Shown piece by piece: positions 50,157 through 61,551 of a stretch of DNA of 64,000 nt. The notes under the pieces are model-generated. The model was not told the origin of the DNA, searched no databases, and saw nothing but the letters and a program-made list of their open reading frames with translations. The position numbers were made by a program, and so were the translations under genes. Source of the DNA: JAQBVV01 sp965249205 (lineage in GTDB: Bacteria; Acidobacteriota; Vicinamibacteria; Vicinamibacterales; UBA2999). The stretch covers positions 1,364,001 to 1,428,000 of the forward strand of contig CBDFLL010000006.1 in assembly GCA_965249205.1 (NCBI GenBank). Reading direction: 5' to 3'. Numbering within the stretch: the stretch's first letter is position 1; each line of letters opens with the position of its first letter.

Positions 50157-50483
50157 TTACGCCACGGGGTCGGTGCCCGTCGTGCGGTTGACGGTCTGCT
50201 CGGCCGGAGGGGCGGGTGTCACAGCGGGCGGCGTGGCCAAGGGCTGCGCCGCGGCTGCGATTGCCGTGTCCTGCTCGGCGCGGATGGCCGTGTTCTGCTC
50301 ATCCTTCTCCTCGATGCGGATCTCCTCTTCGAGCGTGCTGCGGAGCTCGTTCGAGGCCTTTTTGAACTCGCCGATGCTCTTGCCGAGAGAGCGGCCGAGT
50401 TCCGGGAGCTTGCGCGGCCCGAAGATGATGAGCGCGATCACCAGAATGATGACCAGCTCTGGCATGCCGAGGGAACCAAACAT
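50157..50483 (-). CDS. tatA: Sec-independent translocase TatA/TatB
   Basis: 108 residues. ATG 50483 gives M-F-G-S-L-G-M-P-E-L-V-I-I-L-V-I-A-L-I-I-F-G-P-R-K, then the amphipathic helix L-P-E-L-G-R-S-L-G-K-S-I-G. The F-G-P hinge is complete. The Ala/Pro/Thr-rich tail is variable. A single gene before tatC may serve both TatA and TatB roles. Confidence 0.93.
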   Translation of the reverse strand: MFGSLGMPELVIILVIALIIFGPRKLPELGRSLGKSIGEFKKASNELRSTLEEEIRIEEKDEQNTAIRAEQDTAIAAAAQPLATPPAVTPAPPAEQTVNRTTGTDPVA

Positions 50484-50584
50484 AGACGTGCTCCAGCCGG
50501 CTATCGGGCCGGGATTGCTTCTGCAGGGCGGCGACATCACAAGGTTCGGATGGATGCCTTAATTCCCCGCAAACGGTTCATTGG

Positions 50585-50614
50585 ATTATAGAAATGGGAT
50601 CTGGACGGGGTCAA
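50585..50614 (-). promoter_or_regulatory. Sigma-70-type promoter for tatA-tatC
   Basis: Minus strand TTGACC (50609-50614), 18 bp, TATAAT (50585-50590). It predicts a start near 50578 and a leader of about 95 nt to tatA. The region overlaps the control region of the divergent protease gene. Confidence 0.65.
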
Positions 50615-50624
50615 GCGAACGGAC

Positions 50625-50630
50625 TATAGT
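50625..50630 (+). promoter_or_regulatory. Possible -10 for the S41 protease gene
   Basis: TATAGT lies 8 bp before the ATG at 50639. A start point at about 50637 would leave almost no leader. The matching -35 is poor (CTGGAC, 18 bp upstream), and no Shine-Dalgarno is seen, consistent with leaderless translation. Confidence 0.35.
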
Positions 50631-50638
50631 TTTTACAT

Positions 50639-52264
50639 ATGCGTACCTACCGATCGCTGTCCGCGGCGGCTGTGGCCGTCGTGCTGTGCGCCCTGTTGGG
50701 AGGCTTTTTCGGACGGGGCGCGCTGGTCGCCCAGGACCAGATTGCCGACCAGTACAGGGTGTTTACCGCCGCGTTGGATGCGGTCGAGACCGGTTTCGTC
50801 GGGGAGGTTGAATCCGACCGCCTCATCTACGGCGCCATCTCCGGGATGCTGCAGACGCTCGATCCGCACTCCAGTTTCATGGACCCCCGCAGCTACGCGC
50901 AGATGCGGGAGCGGCAGGAAGGCCGGTACTACGGCCTCGGTATCTCCATCAACGTGGTCGAGGGCGGGATCACCGTGTTCTCCATATTCGAGGGGTCTCC
51001 GGCATACCGGCAGGGCCTCCGTCGCGGCGACATCATCGCGCGGATCGAGGGGGAGGACACCCTGGGCTGGACCAGCGATCAGGCGGTCGGACAGTTGCGG
51101 GGGCCGCGTGGCACGTCCGTGCGGATATCGATTAGACGTGCCGGCTACGCGCAGTTGATCGACCTCGATGTACTGCGAGACGAGATCCACATCCCCACGG
51201 TGCGCGCGGCCTTCATGCTGGATGAGACGACGGGCTACATCCGGCTGTCCGATTTCGGTGAGAACTCCAACGAAGAGATCGGCATCGCGTTACGTACCCT
51301 GAGCGAGCAGGGGATGCAGCGTATCGTGCTCGACCTCCGAAACAACCCGGGCGGCGCGCTGGATCAGGCTATCAGTATCAGTAACCGGTTTCTGCCGCGT
51401 GGCGATCTCATCGTGTACACGCGCGGGCGCGTGTCGAACTCGGATCAGGACTATCGCGCGACCGAGGAGAGCGAATATCTGGAACTGCCGATGATTACAC
51501 TGGTCAATCGCAGCAGCGCCAGCGCATCGGAAATTGTGTCGGGCGCGCTGCAGGATCACGACCGTTCCCTCATCGTCGGCGAAACCACGTTCGGGAAGGC
51601 CCTGGTCCAGTCCGTGTATCGCGTAAGCGGCGGCGCCGGGGTGGCCGTGACCACCGCGCGCTACTACACGCCGAGCGGTCGTCTCATCCAGCGTCCGTGG
51701 GACGGAGCCTTCGACGAGTACCTGACGTATGCGCTACGTGAGCAGGAGCCGAGCACGGCGCACGAACCGGACCGTTTGAAGTTCACCGACGGTGGTCGCC
51801 GGGTCTACGGCGGTGGTGGCGTCGAGCCCGACCGCCGGTTTGACGGACCCACTGAGGGGTTCGATCCGTCGCGTTTCTCCCGAACCCTTTCTGCTCGGAA
51901 CCTGTTCAATACGTTCGCCCAGCGGTTTACCCGTGCTGGCGACGAGCGTGTCAGCGTCAGTCCGTCGGGACCGGCTCGTGAGTTGTCGGTGGATTTTGAG
52001 GTTACCGACGCGATGCTCGCCGAGTTCAGGGAGCACGTGCTGGCCTCGGAGGTCCGTATTGATGAGGAGGCGTGGCAGCAAGACCAGCCATTCATTCGGG
52101 CCATGCTTCGCTTCGGGATCGACGTCGATCTCTTTAGCGCCGAGGTCGCCCGCAAGAATCTGGCCGGGCAGGACCCCCAGCTGAGCTACGCGCTGACGCT
52201 GTTCCCTGAGGCCGAAGCACTGATGCGGCTGACAGAGTCGCCGACGCAGCAAGCGCAACGATAA
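50639..52264 (+). CDS. C-terminal processing (S41) protease
   Basis: Periplasmic serine protease with a PDZ domain, 541 residues. Signal anchor L-S-A-A-A-V-A-V-V-L-C-A-L-L-G at the N-terminus. A PDZ domain lies at about 90-175 (Y-Y-G-L-G-I-S-I and G-S-P-A-Y-R-Q-G-L-R-R-G-D). The catalytic region shows N-R-S-S-A-S-A-S-E-I-V-S-G with the nucleophilic Ser and G-E-T-T-F-G-K-A-L-V-Q with the Lys. A C-terminal region of about 150 residues is family-variable. CtpA/Prc-type; the exact substrate is unknown. Confidence 0.92.
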   Translation: MRTYRSLSAAAVAVVLCALLGGFFGRGALVAQDQIADQYRVFTAALDAVETGFVGEVESDRLIYGAISGMLQTLDPHSSFMDPRSYAQMRERQEGRYYGLGISINVVEGGITVFSIFEGSPAYRQGLRRGDIIARIEGEDTLGWTSDQAVGQLRGPRGTSVRISIRRAGYAQLIDLDVLRDEIHIPTVRAAFMLDETTGYIRLSDFGENSNEEIGIALRTLSEQGMQRIVLDLRNNPGGALDQAISISNRFLPRGDLIVYTRGRVSNSDQDYRATEESEYLELPMITLVNRSSASASEIVSGALQDHDRSLIVGETTFGKALVQSVYRVSGGAGVAVTTARYYTPSGRLIQRPWDGAFDEYLTYALREQEPSTAHEPDRLKFTDGGRRVYGGGGVEPDRRFDGPTEGFDPSRFSRTLSARNLFNTFAQRFTRAGDERVSVSPSGPARELSVDFEVTDAMLAEFREHVLASEVRIDEEAWQQDQPFIRAMLRFGIDVDLFSAEVARKNLAGQDPQLSYALTLFPEAEALMRLTESPTQQAQR

Positions 52265-52312
52265 TTTCGCCCGCCCGACAGCCTACTTTCGCCCCCCGCC
52301 GAGCCCCTCCGG

Positions 52313-52329
52313 TTGGGCCCATAGCCCAA
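52313..52329. repeat. Small hairpin after the S41 protease gene
   Basis: TTGGGC-CCATA-GCCCAA, a 6-bp stem without T run, 49 bp after the stop. Weak terminator or processing site. Confidence 0.35.
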
Positions 52330-52353
52330 AATGTAGTGGTGTCACTTTGGCCT

Positions 52354-52381
52354 TGCCACTACGGCTAGCTGTGTTTAGACT
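52354..52381 (+). promoter_or_regulatory. Putative smc promoter with overlapping inverted repeat
   Basis: TTGCCA (52354-52359), 16 bp, TAGACT (52376-52381), 30 bp before the smc ATG. GTAGTGG (52333-52339) and CCACTAC (52356-52362) form an inverted repeat that covers the -35, so a repressor could act here. Confidence 0.35.
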
Positions 52382-52410
52382 GTGGCCGCCCTCAGTTTTC
52401 TTGTGCCCAT

Positions 52411-55400
52411 ATGCGCCTAGATCGTCTTCATATCAACGGTTTCAAATCTTTCTCCGATCGTGCCGAATTGGCATTCGACCACGGGGTGACGGCCATCGTG
52501 GGCCCGAATGGGTGCGGCAAAAGCAACGTGGCAGACGCGATCACCTGGGTGCTCGGTGAGCAGAGCGCGAAGAGTCTTCGGGGCGACCGCATGGAGGACG
52601 TCATCTTCAGCGGAAGCGACGCCCGCAAGCCCGGTGCAACTGCCGAGGTACGGCTCCATCTGACCGGACTGCCAGCTCCGCCGGACGACGGCACCCCCGA
52701 ACTCGCCGAGCTTGGGGCGGTTCCTTCCGACAGCATCGGCGACGAGGAGCTTACGGCAGCCGCAGCGCTGTTCACGCGGGACGTCGAGGTGACGCGACGA
52801 CTGTATCGATCCGGCGAGAGCGAGTATCTGATCGACGGTGAGGTGTGTCGCCTTCGCGACGTGCACGAACTCTTGATGGACACGGGCCTTGGCGCCAAAG
52901 CCTACGCCATCATCGAGCAGGGCAAGATCGGCATGATTCTGAGCTCTCGGCCGGCTGACCGTCGCCAACTGATCGAGGAAGCTGCCGGCATCACGAAGTA
53001 CAAAGCGCGTCGCCGGGCGGCTGAGTTGAAGCTTGAGGCGGCTCAGCACAACCTCACCCGGATCGACGACATTGTCTTTGAGGTGGAGAAGCAGCGGGGC
53101 GCGCTGAAACGCCAGTCGGCAAAGGCCCGCCGCTACAGGCGACTCCGAGAGGAACTGCGACGGTGGGAGAAGGTTCTGTTCGCTCGTCGCTACCGCGAGT
53201 TGGCACGCACGATCGAATTGGCACGCGCCCGGTTGGCAGAGGCGCGCGAACGCGAGACGGCCGCTGCCGCACGGTTGGCGGAGACGGAGGCCGACCTGGC
53301 CCGTTTGCGAATCGAGCAGGCGGAGGTGGACAGCCGCGCGGCGCAGGTTCGGGAAGAGGCGCACGCGCGGGAACTCGATATTCACCGTCGGGAACAGCAG
53401 CAGGAATTCAATCGTCACCAGGCGGAGTCGCTGGCGGTCCGCGCCGGGGAGATTGCGGCTGAGCTGACGGAGCTGGAAGCGCGGCGCGAGCCGGCTCGGC
53501 TCGCTGTCGCCAGCGGCGTGCAGGCGGCCGCCGACGCTGGCGAGGCACGGGATGCGGCGGCTCAGGCCCTCTCCGAGGCGAGTGATGCGCACGCCCGGTC
53601 GCAGCAGCAAATCGAGCGTCTGGAGTCGGATGTCGCGTCTGCGCGCGCGCGAGTGTTTGCCGCCCTGAATTCCGCAACGGCGGTGCGCCACGCGATGGAG
53701 CACGCGGCATCGCAGCGAGAGCGCGTGGGCGAAACGCTGGCCAAGCTGGATATCGAGAACGACGATGTGCGGCGCGAGACCGAGACAGCCGAGACGTCCA
53801 GGACGTCGGTCGCCGAGTCGCTGTCCCGGGCGCACGCGACGCTGGAGCAGCTCGGACTTGAAACGGTGAAACGGGAATCGGAGCTGGACGTCACACGGAC
53901 GAAACACGAAGCGCTGCTCGGCACCGTGCGGTCGCACGAACAGGTACTGGCGCGCAGCGAGGCGAGACTGGCATCGCTCGTGGAACTTGAGGCGAGTCGC
54001 GGCGAGTTCGGCGACGCGGCTCGGATGGTGCTTGTCCAGGCCAACGGTCGGGTAAGCCAGCTGGGTGCTGTTGCGGACTACCTCAACGTCGACCGACGCT
54101 ACGAACGAGCGGTTGAGGCGTGCCTCGGCGATCTCCTCCAACACGTGATCGTGGAACGCCATGACCAGGCGGCGGCGGGTCTCGCGCTTGTGCGCGAACA
54201 GGACGCCGGGCGGTGCGGTTTCGTCGTGATCGATCCTGGGTCCAACGGCTTCCATCCGAGCGAGATGATTCGCATGGCCGGCGTTGTGCCCGTCTCTGAT
54301 GTGCTGCGCGTCAGCGGACCACATGTCGCCACGATCATGAAAGTGGTGCCGGAAGCCTACGTCGCGGACACGTTCGAGCAGGCGGTCGCCATGTCGCGCC
54401 GGACGGCGGCCCCGGTCGCCACGCTTGACGGTGATGTCCTGAGAGGGCCCCACATCGTGTCAGGCGGAGCCAAGGCCGAATCCAGAGGCATCCTGGCGAC
54501 CAAGCGCGAAATCAAGGAACTACAGACACGCATCGTGGAGGACCGCGATGGGCTTGCCCGCCTGACGGAGCATGCCGCGCGACTTGACATAGCCATCACG
54601 GAGGCCACCAGCGCACTGGGTGCGCTCACAGCAGAACAGCACCGGCAGCAGATGGCCGTTGTCGGTCACGAGTCAGCCGTCGCGCACGCAGTCGAGGAGG
54701 CGGACAGGCTGGCTCGGAAGACCGAGGTGATTGCGCTGGAGCGCCAGCAGGTCGAGGCGGAGCAGGCGCTGCTGAACGCTCGACATGCGGAGGCTGAGGC
54801 CTCCATCGAGCGGCTCCTGGAGGAGCAGCAGGGAGCCGAGGCGCAGTTGTCTGAGGCGCAGCGCCTCCTGACCACAGCTCGCGATGCCGTGGACACGCTG
54901 AGTATGAAGGCTGCAGATGCGCGGGCGGTACACGCCGCGATGATCGAGCGCGCATCGGGCCTCGAAGCTGAAGTGTCACGGCTCGAGGAGGTTGCCCGGG
55001 ATGTCGAAGGCCGCGCCGCAGCGCGAGCAGGCGAGCTCGAACAGGCGCGTGTGCAGCGGGCACACCTGCTGCAGTCTATGGAAGACGAGGTGCGCACACT
55101 CGACAACGATCTTCGCCTTCTCGAGGATTTCAGAGTAGAGGTGCGAACGGCGGACCAAGCCGCAGCAACGACCCGGGAGGCGGTGGACGCGCAAGATGTC
55201 GTGATCCGTGAGGCGCGCGGAGTGGTCGAAGAGATACGCGTACGCGCCGGTGAGCTCGCCGTGGCACGCGCCACGGCGGAGAGTGACTTGAGCCATCTGG
55301 CGCAGCTGTGCACTGAGACGGTCCAGTGCTCGCTGGATCAGGTGCTGAGCGATGTCGAGGCGATGGAGCTGGCCGGAGAGGCGACACCGGACGCGGCGGC

Positions 55401-56160
55401 GATCACCGCGGACGAGTCTGATCCAGAGCTCGATTCCGAGCCGGCTCTGCATGTGGATGGCGACGGCGGTGAGGCACCCCTGTCCGACGTCGCAGTCGCC
55501 GCCAGCCAGAGTGGCGAGATGACCGCCACAGAGGCGATTGACGCGCTCAAGGCGAAAATAGAGCGCCTGGGTCCGGTCAACATGATGGCCATCGAGCAGT
55601 TCGACGAACTCGAAAGCCGTCACGTGTTCCTAACCACGCAGCGCACGGATCTGGTCGATTCCATCGCCCAGACGTCACAGGCCATCAAACGTATCGACGA
55701 GACGTCGAAGGTGCGCTTTCGTGAGGCATTCGCGGCGATTCAGGAGAACTTCCAGCTGACGTTCAGTACGCTGTTTGGTGGCGGCCGCGCGGGCCTGGCG
55801 CTCATCGACGAGGATGATCCGCTGGAGAGCGGGATCGATATCGTGGCCTCGCCGCCAGGTAAGCGGCTCCAAAGCGTACAACTCCTCTCAGGAGGCGAGA
55901 AGGCGCTGACGGCGATCGCGCTGATGTTTGCGATTTTCAGGTTCAAGCCGAGTCCCTTCTGCCTGCTCGATGAAATCGACGCGCCACTCGATGACGCCAA
56001 TGTCGGACGATTCGTGGACATGCTGCGGGGCATGCTCGATCGAACACAGTTCATCCTGATCACCCACAACCGGCGGACGATGGAGATAGCGAACCGGCTG
56101 TACGGCATCACCATGGAAGAACCGGGCGTGTCGAAGCTGATCTCCGTGCAGTTGAACTAG
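52411..56160 (+). CDS. smc: Chromosome segregation protein SMC
   Basis: Condensin ATPase, 1249 residues. Walker A is G-P-N-G-C-G-K-S at 31-38. Two long coiled coils (about 170-510 and 680-1040) flank the hinge (about 520-660). ABC signature L-L-S-G-G-E-K-A-L at about 1157 and Walker B F-C-L-L-D-E-I-D-A at about 1186. A Glu/Asp-rich segment of about 50 residues precedes the C-terminal head. It is intact across 3.75 kb, evidence that sequence quality is good here. Confidence 0.97.
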   Translation: MRLDRLHINGFKSFSDRAELAFDHGVTAIVGPNGCGKSNVADAITWVLGEQSAKSLRGDRMEDVIFSGSDARKPGATAEVRLHLTGLPAPPDDGTPELAELGAVPSDSIGDEELTAAAALFTRDVEVTRRLYRSGESEYLIDGEVCRLRDVHELLMDTGLGAKAYAIIEQGKIGMILSSRPADRRQLIEEAAGITKYKARRRAAELKLEAAQHNLTRIDDIVFEVEKQRGALKRQSAKARRYRRLREELRRWEKVLFARRYRELARTIELARARLAEARERETAAAARLAETEADLARLRIEQAEVDSRAAQVREEAHARELDIHRREQQQEFNRHQAESLAVRAGEIAAELTELEARREPARLAVASGVQAAADAGEARDAAAQALSEASDAHARSQQQIERLESDVASARARVFAALNSATAVRHAMEHAASQRERVGETLAKLDIENDDVRRETETAETSRTSVAESLSRAHATLEQLGLETVKRESELDVTRTKHEALLGTVRSHEQVLARSEARLASLVELEASRGEFGDAARMVLVQANGRVSQLGAVADYLNVDRRYERAVEACLGDLLQHVIVERHDQAAAGLALVREQDAGRCGFVVIDPGSNGFHPSEMIRMAGVVPVSDVLRVSGPHVATIMKVVPEAYVADTFEQAVAMSRRTAAPVATLDGDVLRGPHIVSGGAKAESRGILATKREIKELQTRIVEDRDGLARLTEHAARLDIAITEATSALGALTAEQHRQQMAVVGHESAVAHAVEEADRLARKTEVIALERQQVEAEQALLNARHAEAEASIERLLEEQQGAEAQLSEAQRLLTTARDAVDTLSMKAADARAVHAAMIERASGLEAEVSRLEEVARDVEGRAAARAGELEQARVQRAHLLQSMEDEVRTLDNDLRLLEDFRVEVRTADQAAATTREAVDAQDVVIREARGVVEEIRVRAGELAVARATAESDLSHLAQLCTETVQCSLDQVLSDVEAMELAGEATPDAAAITADESDPELDSEPALHVDGDGGEAPLSDVAVAASQSGEMTATEAIDALKAKIERLGPVNMMAIEQFDELESRHVFLTTQRTDLVDSIAQTSQAIKRIDETSKVRFREAFAAIQENFQLTFSTLFGGGRAGLALIDEDDPLESGIDIVASPPGKRLQSVQLLSGGEKALTAIALMFAIFRFKPSPFCLLDEIDAPLDDANVGRFVDMLRGMLDRTQFILITHNRRTMEIANRLYGITMEEPGVSKLISVQLN

Positions 56161-56180
56161 ACATCTGCAGATCGTTCCCC

Positions 56181-57290
56181 GTGAACGAAGACAAAGCCAG
56201 CCGGTATCATCGATTGCGCCGCCGGGCCTCGGTGTCTGGAGCGGCCCTGGCCGCGGTGTGGCTTCTGCTACTGCTGATCACGGGTTGGTCCATGTGGCTG
56301 CGGGACGTTGCCGCGGCTGCTGCCGGACATGCCTTCGTGCCGACGATCATCTACTACGTCACGCTGGTGGCGGTGCTGACCGAAACCGTGCAGTTGCCGG
56401 TCGCGTTCTATCAAGGCGTGGTCCTTGAGCGGAGGTACGGGCTGTCGGCGCAACCTGCGATGGGATGGTGGCTGGATCGTCTGAAAACCGGTGGTGTCGC
56501 GGTCGGGCTGGCGGTCGCGGGCGCGTTGATCGTCTGGCCCCTCTTGCGATGGAGCCCGGTGTACTGGTGGGTGGCTGCCTCAGCGTGCTTTGTGGCGGCC
56601 CTGGTACTCCTCGTGCAGATCGGCCCGGTGCTGTTGCTCCCCGCGTTCTACACGCTGAAGCCGGTACGGCGGCCGGCGCTTGGCCTGCGGCTCGCGCGGC
56701 TCGCCGAGCGGGCTGGTGCGGGGGGGGTCGGTGTCTTCGAGTGGCAGCTTGGAAACCACACGCCCAGGGCAAACGCCGTCTTCGCGGGCATCGGGCGGAC
56801 CCGCCGGATCCTCCTATCCGATACCTTGCTGGCTGAGCACTCGGACGACGAGATCGAGGTCGTGCTGGCGCACGAGCTCGCCCACCATGTGCATCACGAC
56901 ATCTGGAAAGCGATTGCGCTGGACGGGGGCCTGATCGTCGTCGGTTTTTATCTGGCTAACCTGGCGCTCGGCGCTGCCGTGGGGTATTTCGGGCTATCGA
57001 GCGCCGATGACATCGCCGGTTTGCCGCTGCTGGTCCTGGCGGGTGGCGCGGTTTCGCTCGCGCTCGTGCCGCTGGCGAACGCGTTGTCGCGTGCACATGA
57101 GCGGCGCGCTGATCGGTATGCGCTGAAGATGACGGGAAACCCGCAGGCCTTCATGAGCGCGATGCGAAGGCTCGCCGTACAGAACCTCGCAGAGGAACGG
57201 CCGTCGAGGCTCGTTGAGATTCTGTTTTGCTCGCATCCCCCGGTGGCCGCGAGGCTCGAGGCGGCCCGTGTCTGGTCGTCGGGCCGGTGA
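56181..57290 (+). CDS. M48-family membrane metalloprotease
   Basis: 369 residues with GTG start. About five N-terminal helices, then the zinc motif H231-E-L-A-H235 and a distant E in H-E-R-R-A-D-R-Y-A. Similar to the Ste24/HtpX families. The N-terminal region L-E-R-R-Y-G-L-S resembles CAAX proteases. It lies 20 bp after smc. The role is probably membrane-protein quality control, substrate unknown. Confidence 0.88.
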   Translation: MNEDKASRYHRLRRRASVSGAALAAVWLLLLLITGWSMWLRDVAAAAAGHAFVPTIIYYVTLVAVLTETVQLPVAFYQGVVLERRYGLSAQPAMGWWLDRLKTGGVAVGLAVAGALIVWPLLRWSPVYWWVAASACFVAALVLLVQIGPVLLLPAFYTLKPVRRPALGLRLARLAERAGAGGVGVFEWQLGNHTPRANAVFAGIGRTRRILLSDTLLAEHSDDEIEVVLAHELAHHVHHDIWKAIALDGGLIVVGFYLANLALGAAVGYFGLSSADDIAGLPLLVLAGGAVSLALVPLANALSRAHERRADRYALKMTGNPQAFMSAMRRLAVQNLAEERPSRLVEILFCSHPPVAARLEAARVWSSGR

Positions 57291-57328
57291 GCCCCACTGC
57301 GCCAGCCAAGACGCGGGAGTTATGGGAG

Positions 57329-57715
57329 TTATTGGGGGCGGACGACGAGCTGACCCTGCATCTCCGCGTGGCGGCTGTCGCTCGTCAGGTTGCTATAGAA
57401 ACGGAACGTGCCGGGCCGATCGGCGTGAAACTCGAAGGTGGTGGAGCCGCCGGCTGGCACTCGGCGGATGATGCGGTACTCGTCAATCGCAAAACTGTAG
57501 GTGTTGTCCTCGCTCCGGATGGTGATCCTGACGAGGTCATCCTGACTGACCTCTAGCCGGTCCGGCACGTACTGGAAGTTGGCGGCCACCAGGGTCAACT
57601 CAGGCCGGTTGGGCGCCAGATCCTGGGCGAGTAACCTTGGGCCGAATGGGCGCGTCAGCAGGAGCACGCCTGCGCCGAGCAGGAGCAGGCCGGCCTGCCG
57701 TCGGGTCAGTGCCAT
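57329..57715 (-). CDS. Secreted cupredoxin-fold protein
   Basis: 128 residues with a signal peptide (R-R-Q-A-G-L-L-L-L-G-A-G-V-L-L-L). Cupredoxin-like strands follow, with T-F-R-F-Y-S-N-L-T-S-D and H-A-E-M-Q-G. In CuA-type proteins this loop has two Cys, His and Met; here both Cys are absent while His and Met remain. It may therefore bind one copper in a different way or none. It lies convergent with the M48 protease and 55 bp downstream of pnp on the minus strand. Confidence 0.75.
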   Translation of the reverse strand: MALTRRQAGLLLLGAGVLLLTRPFGPRLLAQDLAPNRPELTLVAANFQYVPDRLEVSQDDLVRITIRSEDNTYSFAIDEYRIIRRVPAGGSTTFEFHADRPGTFRFYSNLTSDSRHAEMQGQLVVRPQ

Positions 57716-57770
57716 AACTCTGGCTGGCGAAGTGGACGCTGTACCCAGGCCAACTCCGCCAGCGATAACG

Positions 57771-59915
<2,145 letters not shown>

Positions 59916-59933
59916 ATGTTGTCTGTCGTCGAT

Positions 59934-59974
59934 GGTCCGGGGAACCAGGGCGGGGAATTGTACGTTCCCGGACC
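59934..59974 (-). promoter_or_regulatory. rpsO-pnp intergenic hairpin
   Basis: GGTCCGG-G-GAAC (59934-59945) pairs with GTTCCCGGACC (59964-59974), one bulged base. No T run on the minus strand. In E. coli a stem-loop in this place is cut by RNase III for pnp autocontrol; similar here is inference. Confidence 0.5.
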
Positions 59975-59994
59975 GCGCGATTCCCGAGTCCGGG

Positions 59995-60264
59995 TTACTT
60001 TCGGATGCCGAGGCGGCGAATCAGTTCCGCGTACCTCGCTGAATTCTTGCTTTTCAGGTAGTCGAGCAGCCTCCGCCGCTGGCCCACGAGCTTCAGCAGA
60101 CCGCGTCGAGAGTGATGGTCCTTTGCGTGGACCTTGAAATGCTCGGTGAGATAGTTGATTCGCTCGCTCAGGAGCGCCACTTGTACTTCTGGAGACCCGG
60201 TATCGCCGTCGTGTGTCTTGTAGGTCCCTATGATCCCGATCTTACTGTCCTTGGTAAACGCCAC
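59995..60264 (-). CDS. rpsO: 30S ribosomal protein S15
   Basis: Primary binder of 16S helix 22, 89 residues, the family length. GTG start at 60264 with GGAGGA upstream. Motifs T-G-S-P-E-V-Q-V-A-L-L-S-E-R-I and H-S-R-R-G-L-L-K-L-V-G-Q-R-R are diagnostic. It lies between truB and pnp on the minus strand, the standard order. Confidence 0.97.
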   Translation of the reverse strand: MAFTKDSKIGIIGTYKTHDGDTGSPEVQVALLSERINYLTEHFKVHAKDHHSRRGLLKLVGQRRRLLDYLKSKNSARYAELIRRLGIRK

Positions 60265-60362
60265 GACGCTGTCCTCCACGAACGGCCCAGACCTGATCCA
60301 CTGCACGGATCCACCAAGCCGCCGTACTGCTGCTAAATACGAGTCACGAAAAGACTTAGATC

Positions 60363-61241
60363 TTATACCAGCACGACAGACGGATGCAACGAGCCACGTG
60401 TCTGCCCCGGCGTGGCCAGGGCGACCAGCGCTCCGGTGCCGTCCAACAGGCGCACCCACGCCGAGTTCAGCGTCCCGTTGACATAGTCCTCGGGGCCGAG
60501 CTCTCGGCCGTGAGAGACGTGGGCACGCCCCCGATCGGTGAGGGTCACGGCGGGGAAGCCCCCGAGTAGGCCCTCGAGTGCGATGAGGCTTTGCCCGGGT
60601 GCGGAAGCATCGCGCAGGCCGTCCATCGATACGGCGACGTCGAGACCGAACTCGCCGCTTCGGGTTCGCCGTAGCGCGTCGAGGTATGCGCCCGTGCCCG
60701 CGAGCTCGCCAAGTGCGTGTGCAAAGGACCGTACATAGAACCCGGCCGAGCACGTGAGCGCCACCCTTGCGGTACCTTCGGTATAGTCGAGAAGGTCGCC
60801 GCGGGACACGCGTACCGGCACGGGCGTCAGCGTGACCGTCTGACCGAGCCGGGCCAGGCGATACGCCCGACGGCCCTCAATCTTCTTGGCTGAGAAGGCG
60901 GGCGGTGACTGCAGGTAGTCACCGGTCAAGGTCTCAATCGCGGCCAACACGTCATCGTGGGCTGGCGCGCGATTGGTGCGACCCGTCTCGGCGCCCGTCG
61001 CATCGTAGGAGTCTGTCGTCACCCCAAACCGTATCGTCGCCTCGTAGTCCTTGTCGGATGCCGTCAGGAATCTGACGAGGCGCGTCGCGCGCCCGATGGC
61101 CAGTGGGAGGACGCCCGTGGCAAGTGGGTCGAGCGTTCCGGTGTGGCCAACGCGCGCCTCTTCGAGCGTGCGTCGCGCCGTCGCGACCACGTCGTGTGAT
61201 GTCAGGCCCTGCGGCTTGTCAATGACGAGTACGCCATCCAC
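60363..61241 (-). CDS. truB: tRNA pseudouridine-55 synthase
   Basis: Makes pseudouridine 55 in the T loop of tRNAs, 292 residues from GTG 61241. The catalytic Asp38 is in G-H-T-G-T-L-D-P-L-A-T-G. A C-terminal PUA-like region (R-G-R-A-H-V-S-H-G) follows. Between nrnA and rpsO in the infB-rbfA cluster. Confidence 0.95.
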   Translation of the reverse strand: MDGVLVIDKPQGLTSHDVVATARRTLEEARVGHTGTLDPLATGVLPLAIGRATRLVRFLTASDKDYEATIRFGVTTDSYDATGAETGRTNRAPAHDDVLAAIETLTGDYLQSPPAFSAKKIEGRRAYRLARLGQTVTLTPVPVRVSRGDLLDYTEGTARVALTCSAGFYVRSFAHALGELAGTGAYLDALRRTRSGEFGLDVAVSMDGLRDASAPGQSLIALEGLLGGFPAVTLTDRGRAHVSHGRELGPEDYVNGTLNSAWVRLLDGTGALVALATPGQTRGSLHPSVVLV

Positions 61242-61254
61242 TAGCGGTCCAGGG

Positions 61255-61515
61255 GAAAGTCTGGCGTTGCACCGAGACGAGTGAGGCGCCCAGCGCGGAT
61301 TTCACTCGGTCGTGGCACGCCCGGGTGGTAAGGGAACTGATCGCTGCGTGTTCGCTGGATCTACGAACGCGGGTAGTGAGTGCGGCGACTCGGGAGCGAC
61401 GCGCCCATGGAATCCGCGCTCTCGGACAAGGCGCGACGACCGAAAATACCGCCTGTATCTGACGGAGGAGCAACGCTGGCCGAGAGAGTGTCGAATGCCG
61501 ACTAACGTTCACCAC
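61255..61515 (-). repeat. Dispersed intergenic repeat, copy B
   Basis: Occupies most of the 310-bp nrnA-truB gap (61242-61551). Shared blocks with copy A (25533-25709) are GGCCAGCGTTGCTCCTC, GCGGTATT, CGGTCGTCGCGCC, GAGCGCGGATTCCA, GGCGCCTCACTCGTCTCGG. Copy B has an extra central part of about 105 bp, and AGCGCGGATT/AATCCGCGCT can pair around it as a perfect 10-bp stem. Whether it is a small RNA, a non-autonomous element or an old gene remnant is unknown. Confidence 0.8.
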
Positions 61516-61551
61516 AGGCGGCTCGCAGTCTGGGCCCTTCACCATGGGGAG

